Assembly (NCBI GenBank): GCA_033239125.1
Contig: BSWB01000006.1
Coordinates: forward strand, 114,560,242 to 114,624,241
Direction: 5' to 3'
DNA: 64,000 nt
Origin: Fagopyrum homotropicum
Lineage: Eukaryota > Streptophyta > Magnoliopsida > Caryophyllales > Polygonaceae
Shown piece after piece: positions 43,583-54,045 of the stretch. Position numbers and translations under genes: made by a program. How positions within the stretch are numbered: position 1 is the first letter of the stretch; each line of letters opens with the position of its first letter. The notes beneath the pieces are model-generated. The model searched no databases. It saw only the letters and a program-made list of their open reading frames with translations, and was not told the origin of the DNA.

Positions 43583-43600
43583 TGTCGCCGTTGCCGGGGA
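43583..43600 (+). promoter_or_regulatory. Primer-binding site of B3
   Basis: TGTCGCCGTTGCCGGGGA, one mismatch from the Athila tRNA-Asp site TGGCGCCGTTGCCGGGGA found in B1 and C, seven bases after the LTR end. Confidence 0.75.
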
Positions 43601-43949
43601 CTTGGTCTAGACCAAGCCGGTTGCGGTTTTCTTTCGGGGCACGTGCCCCCTGTTTCTACTAACCACTCTACTTGAATGACTTTCGCAGGTTCTTTTTCTT
43701 AGGTTTATGCGAAGAACCCGCGCTGGGAAGAAAATCGTTCCTTACGATCCCGAACAGGAAAAGACATACAAAAGACGCTTGAGAGAAGCGAAGATGGCCG
43801 ACCAAGAAAATTGCGATCTTGAGGCCGAATTGAAGGAGGCGTTAGAACAGCTACGCCTCAGCAAGGAAGAACTGAGACTGGAGAGGGAAGAAACTCGCGC
43901 AATGACTGAAGCGATCAAAGCAGATATGGCAGCTTTACGAGACCAGTAT

Positions 43950-44070
43950 CTACCTCGACCGAACCCAGATCCTCGACCGAGGCAAGACCCCGCTCCAGAC
44001 CCTCGACCGAGACAGAATCCAGTACCTGTCGGCCCGGCCGAGATACTTCCACCTCGGATGCCAGTCCGAG
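43950..44070 (+). repeat. CCTCGACCGAGG motif series within B3 gag
   Basis: CCTCGACCGAAC, CCTCGACCGAGGC, CCTCGACCGAGAC, CGGCCGAGATAC and CACCTCGGATG at about 25-base spacing, in the coding frame. Confidence 0.65.
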
Positions 44071-44898
44071 ATGTTCTTTTTGCAAGAATCCCACAAACCC
44101 TAGGACAAAGGATGGACCCCAATCAACAACTGAGGCGTCCAAGAGTCAACCTAGGTGATCCAGCGGACCATGATTATGAACTTCGACCGCAAGTTCTTTC
44201 CATGATTCGCCAATGCCAGTTTGAAGGGCCAGAGAGGGAATCTCCGCATCAACATCTACAAAACTATGAGATCTTGATGGAGACCTTGAGACCTTCAAGG
44301 CTGGAAAACAACAATTACAAGCTAAGGCCTTTCTACTTTTCTTTGAAAGATAGAGCTCTTACTTGGTATCAATCTCTTCCTCCAGGAAAAATCAGTACTT
44401 GGGAGGAGATGACTACGGAATTCTTGACTAAATTCTTTCCCCCCTCTAAAACCGCTGAAATGAGAGGGAAGATTAATACATTCATCATGAAGGACAAGGA
44501 GAGCTTGTCCAAGTCATGGGAGAGATTTAAAGATATTCTTTTGGATTGCCCACATCATGGGATTCCAAAGATAGAGTTGTTGGAGATATACTTCAAGGGA
44601 CTGGACGGAAGCACCCAGTTCAACCTTCAACTACTATCTGCCGGCACGTTCATGGACATGCCGATTGACGAAGCTTGGGAGTTCATAGAAAAGCAAGCTT
44701 TTCACATGGAGAAATACTCCCACCAAGGAGCTGAAGGTGGAGTTAAAAGAGTCAACTTTCAAGATGCTCCGCCTAACAACAATCAACTCACGTCTTTGAA
44801 GAATGACGTGAAGCAATTAAAGGAACTCTTAGTTGCTCAAACCAAGAAGGAAGATCAAGGATCAAGGAACAACAATGGATACCGTAACAACAACAACG

Positions 44899-44903
44899 GT
44901 TTC
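44899..44903 (+). repeat. Left target-site duplication of element C (GTTTC)
   Basis: GTTTC directly before TGTTCGCC. The same five bases follow the other LTR at 58122-58126. Confidence 0.85.
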
Positions 44904-45513
44904 TGTTCGCCACTTAGCGTGCGTGCAAATAAGTCTTAAATTTATAAAACTAGAATCAAGCAAGCGAACCCGCAGTGTACGGATCGATATAGTTAAGCAA
45001 GAATTCCAGAGTATCGAACACAGGGATTTGGGGGGAACAAATTCAATTATAGGTTATCAAGCGAGTAAATGTATGAAGCTTTACAAATATTGGGAAAAGA
45101 ACAATCCTAAAGATCCAAGTATCCAGCTCTGGCAATCGATTCAAGATATACTAAAGGTATAAGGACAGAGTTGAGGTCTGCAAAGGTATGCTAATGTAAG
45201 GTAATCGTACGGTGAAGTTCCAAAAACCTTATATGAATCACCTAGAAGATACTCTCTATAAAGGTTGTTGAGGCTTCAGTATAGAAAGGATCTAAAGGTA
45301 AGAATTAATGTCAAATACCCAAACTTGTAATCCAAGGATCAAGACTAACTAAACCGATTAAGGTTGTTACACTCACAATCGAGGTAGAGGTTGTTGAGGC
45401 TTCACTACCACCTAGAAAAGGCAAGCCAAAACTAGGTTAAAGCAAATCTTTAACTTTAGATTAAAGTAAAAGCAAGTTCGTAAACTAACACAAAATTACG
45501 GGTAGTTCTTGAG

Positions 45514-45529
45514 TTCCACGGCCGTGGAA
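45514..45529. repeat. TTCCACGGCCGTGGAA palindrome (C 3' LTR)
   Basis: Perfect 16-base palindrome. The same at 57020-57035 in the 5' LTR, and at 49596-49611 and 50043-50058 internally. Confidence 0.85.
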
Positions 45530-46058
45530 GATCAAGAACAGACCGTGGATTATGGTTGTCGGCGATTCTCTCTAACTCTCAGGGTCCAATCTGTTTACGA
45601 TCGATCTATCATCATCTAAGCCACAACTATCAACCCTTCACCTTAGAATTGTTAAAGGGTTTTAGCCAATAACAGTCATATTGATATCAAATTCAAGGTT
45701 TAAAAGAATGAAAGATGAAAACTTCCGAAAACCTTTAATAACTTTCAAACTAATCTCAAATCCACAAATCAAGAACAATAACGTCAATAGATTCGGAACA
45801 ACACAAACAATCAAAATCTTAGATAAGAAGGAAGAACGGGATGTCAATCCGTCTTCTAAATCAAACCTAAGCAAGAAGCGAAATCTTCTTGTGAACAATC
45901 TTCCGAATCTTCAATCTTCCGTCAATCCGGAAATCACACTAGCAACGCGCAAATCTCTCAAACACAATCTTCGCCAAATGCGAAATTAGGGCAATTCCAA
46001 GCGTAAGCGTAAGCAAAAGTGCGTCTAAGCAGAGGTGACGGAATCTCCCTTCGTCCGT

Positions 46059-46067
46059 CCTTTTATA
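46059..46067 (-). promoter_or_regulatory. LTR TATA box (C 3' LTR)
   Basis: TATAAAAGG on the minus strand, with the CACGGCCGTGG cluster starting about 90 bases upstream of it. Confidence 0.55.
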
Positions 46068-46144
46068 GTGTAAGATAAAATATCGGCCCGGCCCAATTGC
46101 GTATGAGATCATGGCTTAAAGTGTGGCGAAAAAGATCGCCAAGA

Positions 46145-46320
46145 TCACGGTCGTGGAAGGGTTCCACGGCCGTAATTTAGAGCGTGGAAACTGTCACGGT
46201 TTGACACAACTCTTCCACGGCCGTAGAAGTTGCTGGAATGAATCACGCTTCCCTTGCCAAAGTTCCACGGCCGTGGACTTGAACGTGGAATGTAGTACGG
46301 CCGTATTTTAGAGCGTGGTT
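46145..46320 (-). repeat. CCACGGCCGTGG cluster upstream of LTR TATA (C)
   Basis: Five to six full or half copies (TTCCACGGCCGTAA, CTTCCACGGCCGTAGAAG, GTTCCACGGCCGTGGACT, TACGGCCGTA, GAGCGTGG) in 176 bases. The same cluster is at 57655-57835 in the 5' LTR. Confidence 0.75.
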
Positions 46321-46615
46321 TAGGGCTAGAACGTGATTCTTCCTTAGTCTCGTTCATTCTTCAAGTTGGCACTTCCTTAGCTCCTAGGAATGTCCTCAAT
46401 TCATGGACAGGCTCAATCAAACTCCATCCTTGCTCAATTCCATTCGGAAATAGATCTTAATTGCCTACAATCAACATAAAGCTTGTGTAGATCTCTATAT
46501 CGACATTATAGACAAACTAGCTCACAAATGCATCAATGCTTAATCAATGACTATCAATATGGATGAAATACACTTAGAAAACGTGCCTAAAATATCACAA
46601 TATTTCATGCTAACA

Positions 46616-47995
46616 AATAACCCCATACTTGCCACTTGCTTGTCCCTAAGCAAGGTCTTTCAAAAGCTTTAAAACACAAGTTAGGATGAAATATGTGTAC
46701 CTTCTCAAAGCAAAACTTCTTTTGGATGAATGTGCCTTCTAATCAATAGATCGTTCTCAAATCTTGCTTCATTCGTTTATAAGACTTTCATACACTTAAT
46801 CAAAGAGTAAAGAGTAAAGAAAGCTCATGAATCAATCAAACTTCCATGTAAACATCATAACCTTCAAACATTATCAAAATCAATCATAAGAAACTTCAAT
46901 TTAGATCACCAAGTCATATAACATTCTTTTGATCTTAAGGACTTTTCAAACAATAAAGGTCTAGAATGTGGAAAGGGAAGGAAACTTTAAGGAATGTGGT
47001 GCATGAATCCGGGAAAGTGGATAACTACTCTTTTCTTCTTTTCTTGCGGTTCCCGCAACACTTTCAACTTAGAGCTTCGCTCTCTTCTTTTCATTTTTCG
47101 ACTTTACTTTTGGAGTTATGGATAGAGGTGCATAAAAACCGAAGCCTAGGAGATTGGCGTTTCTCAATTTTTATGAGATGCCACAAAACCCTTAGCGCAC
47201 ATACCATAATCCGCTAGGAATATCGCTCAATCCGACTTTGGCAAGACACAAACACCCGGCTATGTGAATGGTGCCGAGTTACTCATCATCATGATTGACT
47301 TCCCCAAACCTATAATTTCTTTCTATTCCTTTGAATGCAAAGTATTGCTTTCATGGCCCTCCTACATCATACATGCCTTTTTCATTCAACTCCTCCAAAT
47401 TCCCGGATAGGTAAAGGAGGTCAATATTTCAATGAGGAGCTAAATGATCAAAGATAGAAGAAAGAAAAAAATCGAATTGCCTTAATCATCTCAAAAGGAA
47501 TCATAAGAACTTTTAGTGTGATTTCAACCTTAATCTCTCAACATGATTTAAGTAACATTCATCACATTATGAAATTTGCAAAAGAGGTATAATCAACTCA
47601 TTCAATTTCTTTTCAATTCACTATTCGTTTAAGCATGCAATTGTCATCAAACTCAATTCACAAGAATTGATTATCATAGAAATCATCTCTATCCTTAGAA
47701 GCACAAAATTTTCAAAATTTTTCGATTTTTATGGGTTTTTCAAACTCTTTTTCATGCAGTGCAATAATGAAACGTGTAACAATATAATGAACATGCAAGA
47801 TAGTCTCAATAGAAGCAATCAAAGTGAGTAAGAGTTATTACAAACTTTTAGTCACACCCCACCCCATACTTGGAACAAACATTGTCCCTAATGTTCAAAT
47901 AAAAGAAAAAGAAGAAAAGAAAGAAAGAAAAAGAAAGAAAAAGAAACTCACAAAAATGGCGGTGGAGCGGCTAAAGTTGTCGGTCATCATCATCA
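46616..47995 (-). other. 3' non-coding region of C
   Basis: Next to the LTR is AAGTATGGGGTTATTTG (polypurine tract, about 46616-46634 inverse). It then carries the block conserved with A/B (47203-47311) and, near 47860-47895, a GGGACAATGTTTGTTCC hairpin with AAGTATGGGGTGGGG just after the 3' ORF. The rest is AT-rich without coding pattern. Confidence 0.6.
47203..47311 (-). repeat. Conserved non-coding block (C copy)
   Basis: Near-identical to 21001-21111 of copy A over about 100 bases, although the surrounding sequence and the LTRs of the two families differ greatly. Confidence 0.75.
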
Positions 47996-49564
47996 TCACT
48001 GCGGTGGAGGCGGGAATGGAGAGAAGCTAGGATCATAGTACCGCCTGAACTGCTGGCGGTAGACATCCCTCATCATATGGTCGAGGTCATCCATGTGTCC
48101 ATCTCTCGCGTCAGCTCGGATCTCCAAAGCTCCCACCCTATCAGAAAGGCTGGTAGCCCACTTTGGCATCTGCTCATACCAACCAGGAGCCTGGTTGTAC
48201 CACCCCGGTGCATCTGACGGTGCTGGTGCTGGTGGTGGTGGTGGTGCCTGTGCAGACCATGGAGGTGGAGCTCCGTACCATTCAGGAGGGGTCTCCATCC
48301 AAGTAGGTCTCTCGCTCACGCTGGCGCGGCGAGAGGATGATCCTGAAGCTCTGGCGGAACGTGGAGAACATCTGGGCATGTCAGGGACCATATCCGGCTG
48401 ATCCGGGAAAGTGCCAAAGTCATCAGCTCCTCCTCCTCCTCCCACATACTGGTCTCTCATCTCCTCCTCCTCAACTACAGGTGGTGGTGGAACATATGGA
48501 GGGGCTGCAATCCTGTTCGCATGCATAGCAGCGAACGTCTCCTTCCAATTATGGCGTCCAGCCATAATGGAATACTCTGGGAGCCACTCAATGCCCCTCC
48601 CCGTCCTGCTCTCCCATGGCATAGCTGCATATGGTGGACCTCTATGGGTAGGGAAGATGAGACCTCTAGTCATGAAGGCCTGGAGTCCTAGAGGTACAGC
48701 AGGGATACGTGTACAAGCATAAAAATCTACCCCTAACATCCTAGCAAGGTGGGTGACTATCCCACCATATCCAATGTTGCCAGCCCTCTTGTTCTTAAGC
48801 TTGCTCATGGTAGCAGCTAAGAGGGTGGCGCTGTCAGCAGGTCGTCCATACAGCATGGAGTACAGAAGGAAGAGCTCATTCGTCTTGATCTTCTGAGGTG
48901 TCTCCGTCCTAGGGAAGAGACACTCAGAAAGAACCCGGTGAGCAATCTTCAAGGCTAAGTGATACATCAACTTAGCCTTGGTATCAGCTGGTTGCCAGCG
49001 GTCCTCGCTGGCGTAAATCATGGCTACCTCCTCCCAGAAATCCTTGGCGTAAACGCCGCTGGGGAAACGACCATTGAAGGTCTCTTGGAACCCAAAGAAG
49101 GTTCCAAACTCCCGGATGGAGAAATCATAGTTTCTTTCCATCAGACGGAAAGAAACTGTCCTATCCACATGGCTGTGCTCAAAAGACGTCACATCCTCTC
49201 TAGTAATCTCCTCATAAGCGTCCTCTCGGATAGCCGAGAAGACGATAAGACCGGCTCTATCCAAGAGCCAAGTAAGGTCATCTATGATGTGTAGAGGAGC
49301 TAAATCCTCCAACAATAGGTACCTAGGTCCTATAACAGCCCTCTTATGGATCCTCTCTAAGGCGTCGAGATGATCCTCGTGAATGGTAGGTACTCTAGGG
49401 CTAGGAGGTGATGGTGATGAAGGTGATGATGGAGGTGAAGGGGATGAAGGTGGTGGTGCTCTAGAGGATGAAGAGGAAGAGGGGTTGCCCTTCCTCTTTT
49501 TATTCTTATCCTTCTCCTTGTTCTTGTCTTTATTTCTCCCAGAAACTCTCCTCACAAAATCCAT
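47996..49564 (-). CDS. ATHILA ORF-1-like 3' ORF of C, intact
   Basis: An uninterrupted frame of about 520 codons from the ATG at 49564 (MDFVRRVSGRNKDK); the open frame extends upstream to 49657, but that part overlaps the palindrome and is not shared with A or B1. After a Lys-rich N-terminus and a Ser/Pro-rich stretch come VPTIHEDHLDALERI, VSFRLMERNYDFSIREF, MYHLALKIAHRVLSECLF, TETPQKIKTNELF and YAAMPWESRTGRG. A Pro-rich, Gly-rich and Tyr-rich C-terminus follows. The body aligns by eye with the A and B1 proteins. Function is unknown. No signal peptide or membrane helix is evident, and the basic N-terminus would suit a nuclear or nucleic-acid-binding protein. It lies 430 bases behind its own TATA box. 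Confidence 0.7.
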   Translation of the reverse strand: MDFVRRVSGRNKDKNKEKDKNKKRKGNPSSSSSSRAPPPSSPSPPSSPSSPSPPSPRVPTIHEDHLDALERIHKRAVIGPRYLLLEDLAPLHIIDDLTWLLDRAGLIVFSAIREDAYEEITREDVTSFEHSHVDRTVSFRLMERNYDFSIREFGTFFGFQETFNGRFPSGVYAKDFWEEVAMIYASEDRWQPADTKAKLMYHLALKIAHRVLSECLFPRTETPQKIKTNELFLLYSMLYGRPADSATLLAATMSKLKNKRAGNIGYGGIVTHLARMLGVDFYACTRIPAVPLGLQAFMTRGLIFPTHRGPPYAAMPWESRTGRGIEWLPEYSIMAGRHNWKETFAAMHANRIAAPPYVPPPPVVEEEEMRDQYVGGGGGADDFGTFPDQPDMVPDMPRCSPRSARASGSSSRRASVSERPTWMETPPEWYGAPPPWSAQAPPPPPAPAPSDAPGWYNQAPGWYEQMPKWATSLSDRVGALEIRADARDGHMDDLDHMMRDVYRQQFRRYYDPSFSPFPPPPQ

Positions 49565-49595
49565 TACTGTTGAAAACCACGGTCTGTTCTTGGTG

Positions 49596-49611
49596 TTCCA
49601 CGGCCGTGGAA
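49596..49611. repeat. TTCCACGGCCGTGGAA palindrome before the C 3' ORF
   Basis: Perfect 16-mer ending 32 bases upstream of the ORF start at 49564 on the minus strand. Same position relative to the ORF as the CACCTCGG clusters of A and B1. Confidence 0.85.
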
Positions 49612-49993
49612 GTGACAGAGACCATGGTTCGTCTCGACTTTTCTCAAAACTCAGCAATCAACATCGAAACTCAGCAATCAGGCAGTCCTAGACTTATTCC
49701 TTCCAATTTCAATCAGTTCTCCTATAAATGCTAGCAAGAACGAAGCCGAATTGACAAAGATAGAGAAGAGCGGGAAAAACCTAGGTTTCGGATTTTAAAA
49801 TCCGAATTCTGCGTTCCTTGGTGATTTGCCGCTCGATTTGTCGCTTGGATCTCGTTGGTGATCGGAGTAGCTTCAGTTTGGGTCGAAGAATCGTTGAAAA
49901 CGATTAACGAATGAGGATTTGAGGGTAGAGGCGTGATTTCGGCGAAGAGGGCGTGGAATTGGGTTTTGTGGTGTGTTTTTGTGAAGAACGTGG

Positions 49994-50001
49994 TTTATAT
50001 A
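49994..50001 (-). promoter_or_regulatory. Internal TATA box for the 3' ORF (C)
   Basis: TATATAAA on the minus strand, 430 bases before the ATG at 49564. A perfect palindrome lies about 42 bases upstream of it. Confidence 0.6.
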
Positions 50002-50042
50002 GTGGCCGGCTAAATTTTTGAAAACCACGGTCTATCGGGGGG

Positions 50043-50058
50043 TTCCACGGCCGTGGAA
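50043..50058. repeat. TTCCACGGCCGTGGAA palindrome upstream of internal TATA (C)
   Basis: Perfect 16-mer. Further CACGGCCGTGG and GGCCGTGGAA copies occur at about 50127-50150. Confidence 0.85.
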
Positions 50059-50392
50059 ATGTACGGAACCGTGGTTTTGGTGATTTTTCAAAGGCTTTTG
50101 GAAATTACGGTCACTGTAGCTGTCACGGCCGTGGTTTAGGCCGTGGAACTCTCTGTAATGCTCCAAAGTCCAAGTTTCGTCACTTTTCTTCAAGATTACT
50201 CTTCCCCTTTCCTTTTCCACTGTTCCTACATCCAAAAACACGAACATACCGGAAGGAATCAAAGGCAAAACAAAGCAAAATCGTCTAAACTAAGCTAAAC
50301 TATAAATCGAAAACAAAAACGTGAATGTAATACCTTGGGTTGCCTCCCAAGAAGCGCTTTGTTTAAGGTCCGTAGCTAGACCAAATTTGCAC

Positions 50393-52312
50393 TTATTCGA
50401 GTGCGGTGGGCGCGAACTCTTCAGCTTGGAGTTCCGGCGTATACTTCTTGAGTCGTTGACCGTTCACCTTAAAGCTTCCGCCCGCTTCACCCCATACTTC
50501 AACTGTACCATGGGGGAAAATACGTTTGATTAGAAAAGGTCCGGTCCAACGAGATTTAAGCTTACCTGGAAAGAGACGAAGCCTTGAATTGAAGAGGAGA
50601 ACTTGATCTCCTTCTTTGAAGTCCTTTGGAATGATATGCTTATCATGCCAACGCTTTGCTCTCTCCTTATAAATCTTGGCGTTCTCATAGGCGTTTAAGC
50701 GGAGTTCTTCAAGCTCATTAAGGTTCAAGAGACGCTTCTCTCCCGCTTCCTTCATGCTGAAATTTAACCACTTGATGGCACAAAATGCCTTATGCTCTAA
50801 CTCTACCGGTAAGTGACAAGACTTCCCATACACAAGGTTGTATGGTGTGGTTCCTATGGGAGTCTTATACGCAGTCCGGTATGCCCATAATGCATCATCA
50901 AGCTTCAAGGACCAATCCTTCCTAGTCCTTGAAACCGTCTTCTCTAGGATTCCTTTGATCTCCCGGTTTGAGATCTCAACTTGTCCACTAGTTTGTGGAT
51001 GATAAGGGGTAGCGATCTTATGAGTAACCCCATACTTAGCTAGAAGAGCTTCAAAGCGCCGGGCAATGAAGTGAGAACCTCCATCACTAATGATAGTCCT
51101 TGGTGTCCCAAATCGTGAGAAGATGGTCTTGTTAAAGAACTTAACCACCACCATGGCATCATTGGTGGGAGAGGCAATTGCTTCCACCCATCTAGAAACA
51201 TAATCCACCGCCAAGAGTATGTATTGGTTTCCACAAGATGATGGGAACGGTCCCATAAAGTCAACTCCCCAAACATCGAAAATCTCCACCTCTTGGATGT
51301 TATTGAGAGGCATCTCATTCCTCCTATAGATATTTCCTGTTCTTTGACAAGCATCGCAGCAGGAAACAAAGGTTTGCACATCTCTAAATAAAGTAGGCCA
51401 AAAGAATTCAGATTGCAATACCTTAGCGCTAGTCTTGTTCGAACTAGCGTGTCCTCCACATGGTAGTGAATGACAATGGCGGATGACACTTTGCATCTCA
51501 TCTTCCGGCACACATCGCCGAATGATGCCTTCCAGACCTCTCTTAAAGAGGAGAGGTTCATTCCAAAAGTATTCCCGAACATCCTTAAAGAACTTCTTTC
51601 TTTGTGCGTAAGATAATCCGGGCGGTATCTCCTGGCAAACCAAATAGTTAACAAAATCAGCAAACCATGGTTCGTTACCTTTGGAGATTACTTCGATGCA
51701 CTCCTCAATGATATGTAGGTGTTCGTCCGGGAAGGAGTCATCTATAGGTAAGTGGTCGTCCTCTAGATGTGTTAGGCGACTCAAATGATCCACAACAGAA
51801 TTTTCCGAACCCTTCTTGTCGCGGATCTCTAGATCGAATTCTTGTAGGAGAAGAATCCATCTAATTAGCCTTGGCTTCGCATCCTTCTTTGCAAGGAGAT
51901 ACCGGATCGCAGCATGATCCGTATACACAATCACCTTTGCACCTACAAGATAAGAGCGAAACTTGTCAATAGCATAAACAATGGCTAAAAATTCCTTTTC
52001 CGTAGTGGTGTAGTTGAGCTGTGCTTCATCTAGCGTCTTGCTAGCGTAGTATATGGCATGGGTTCCCCCTTCCTTCCTTTGTCCAAGAACAGCTCCTATG
52101 GCTACGTCACTAGCATCGCACATAACCTCAAAGGGAAGATTCCAATCCGGAGGTTGGATAATAGGTGATGAAATTAGAGCTTCCCGAATCATGTTAAACG
52201 CATCCAAGCATTCCTGTGAAAACTCAAAAACTGCATCCTTCATCAATAGATTAGTTAGCGGTTTTGATATTTTTGAGAAATCCTTTATGAATCGCCTATA
52301 GAATTCCAGCAT
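50393..52312 (-). pseudogene. C RNaseH and integrase (second part of pol)
   Basis: A 639-codon open frame beginning in the RT connection ([16 protein letters not shown]). RNaseH has [38 protein letters not shown] and [10 protein letters not shown]. The linker [10 protein letters not shown] leads into integrase with [38 protein letters not shown] and [15 protein letters not shown] (D,D,E present) and the [17 protein letters not shown] tail. It is separated from the RT frame by one extra base near 52305. Otherwise the domain is complete, and it is the only copy in the window that has RNaseH and integrase together. Confidence 0.85.
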
Positions 52313-54045
52313 GTCCTAGGAAACTTCTTATCCCTTTCACCGAAGTTGGGGGAGGAAGCTTCTCTATAGTCTCTATTTTCGCCTTATCCACCTCAATCCT
52401 TCTACTAGAGATTAAGTGTCTTAAAACAATGCCTTCCTTAACCATGAATTGACACTTCTCCCAATTTAGAACTAGGTTAGTGTCTTCACACCTTTGTAAC
52501 ACAAGAGCAAGGTTAGCAAGACAATTGTCAAAAGAGAAACCATAAACGGAGAAGTCATCCATAAAAACCTCCATTATTTCCTCTATGTATTCGGAGAAGA
52601 CGGCCATCATGCACCTTTGAAAGGTGGCTGGGGCGTTGCAAAGCCCGAACGGCATCCTCCTATAAGCAAACGTACCCCATGGGCACGTAAATGTGGTCTT
52701 CTCTTGATCATCCGGGTGTATCGGGATCTGAAAGAAACCACTATAACCGTCAAGATAGCAAAAATGAGAATGTTGCGTTAACCTTTCAAGCATTTGATCG
52801 ATGAATGGAAATGAAAAGTGATCCTTCCTCGTTGCATTGTTAAGCTTGCGGTAGTCTATGCACATCCGCCATCCTGTCACGGTTCGGGTAGGAATGAGTT
52901 TGTTATTCTTGTTGGTGATGACCGTCATTCCTCCCTTCTTCGGAACTACTTGAACCGGACTCACCCACTTGCTATCGGAGATAGGGTAGATGATACCTGC
53001 ATCAAGAAGTTTAAGAATTTCCGTCTTGACAACCTCCTTCATGGTCGGATTTAACCGCCTTTGAGGTTGTCTTGAAGTCCTAAAGTCCTCTTCCATTAAT
53101 ATTTTATGCATGCATAGGGAAGGTTTGATTCCTACTAAGTCCTCAATGGTATATCCTAAAGCTTTTCTATGTTTCCTAAGGACAACCATGAGCTTACTAT
53201 GTTCATCTATGTTTAGATCGGAACTAACAATAACCGGGAAGGTAGAATTAGATCCAAGAAATGCGTACCTTAGATGAGTAGGAAGTGGCTTTAGTTCCAT
53301 TGCTTTCGGAGCTTCCAATGGTTCTTGAGGAGCATCCGATGCTTCCTTAGAAGTGTCTAAGGAAGTAGAAGGTGTAGGAGAAGAATCAAGAGAAGTTGAA
53401 GAAGAGGAACGATCACCCTCTTTCACGGCCTGAATCACGGTTTCCCTGCATCCTCCACGGCCGTGGTTTAGGGCGTGGAAAGGAAATACGGTTGCTCTGT
53501 TTCCTCCACGACCGTGTAACCCTCTAGAGTGAGCCACACTTTGGTTGGTGAAATCCACGGCCGTGGAATAAAGTGTATGGCCGTGGATTCTCACGTTTTC
53601 TGCTTCGTCGTGGAGTTTCTCAAACTCCTCTTCACATACTTCTTCTTGTGCTTCTAAGGCTTCAATTGCCTCATTGCACTCCTCTTCTTCCCCTACATCC
53701 ATTAGACTCATGGTAATAACCTTTTGCAAAGGATATTTGAAGAGAATAGCACTTACCTCCTCTCTAGACAACCCCTCTTCTTCTTGGATATTGAATATAT
53801 CCTCATCAAAGATTGGCTCCTTCACTAGAGTGGAAAGAACGAACTCCACCTTCTCCTCTCCTATGTCAAAGGCGAGTCTAGCATTCTTGCAATCGACTAT
53901 GCAACCGGAGGTTGCAAGAAACGGTCTTCCGAGTATGATCGGGACCGGACTATCTGCAGGAATGTCAAGCACAACAAAGTCAATGGGAACAAAGAATTTA
54001 CCTAGCTTGACCGGGACGTCTTCTACAATACCGACGGGCGAGTGA
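52296..54045 (-). pseudogene. C protease (part) and reverse transcriptase
   Basis: Open from 53972 ([20 protein letters not shown]) through a linker bearing CCACGGCCGTGG copies (53440-53600) to RT with ILKLLDAGIIYPISDSKWVSP, YLDGYSGFFQIP, RMPFGLCNAPATF and the catalytic FMDDFSVYG. It ends with [19 protein letters not shown] one-base loss near 54035 separates it from the protease active-site part in the upstream frame, and a one-base gain near 52305 from RNaseH. Confidence 0.85.
53440..53600 (-). repeat. CCACGGCCGTGG cluster in the C protease-RT linker
   Basis: CCTCCACGGCCGTGGTTTAGGG, TCCACGACCGTG, ATCCACGGCCGTGGAAT and TATGGCCGTGGATT in 160 bases of coding frame. The equivalent linker of A (16200-16310) bears the CACCTCGG motif instead. 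Confidence 0.75.

Larger units (their letters stand above)
43707..44903 (+). pseudogene. B3 gag, interrupted by element C
   Basis: Starts MRRTRAGKKIVPYDPEQEKT. Residues about 37-80 are a charged coiled-coil-like helix; residues about 82-108 are Arg/Pro repeats (DPRPRQ) encoded by CCTCGACCGAGG motifs. The retrotransposon gag domain follows (about 130-340) with YKLRPFYFSLKDRALTWYQ and SLSKSWERFKDILLDCPHHG. The tail is Asn-rich ([11 protein letters not shown]) with no CCHC knuckle. The frame is open until the insertion of C at 44904, and the tail continues at 58127. A further frame change near 58290 separates gag from the protease frame. Confidence 0.85.
44904..46615 (-). mobile_element. 3' LTR of C
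   Basis: Minus strand from 46615 (TGTTAGCATGAAATATTG, one base off the 5' copy TGATAGC) to GGCGAACA at 44904. Contains a perfect palindrome 45514-45529, a motif cluster 46145-46320 and a TATA box 46059-46067. Confidence 0.9.
49612..50392 (-). other. C spacer between integrase and 3' ORF: promoter-like leader
   Basis: Contains the palindrome at 50043-50058, half copies near 50125-50150, the internal TATA box 49994-50001 and a CT-rich leader. It mirrors 18085-18892 of copy A in arrangement but not in sequence, except for the first bases after integrase (CTAGCTACGGACCTTAAAC-like). Confidence 0.55.

Noticed and set aside
45681..45989. 102-codon frame in both C LTRs (also 57187-57495)
   Set aside because: Located in the LTR; repetition reflects LTR identity, and no domain is visible.
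48093..49294. Plus-strand frames opposite the C 3' ORF
   Set aside because: Antisense shadows of the Pro/Gly-rich coding region on the minus strand.
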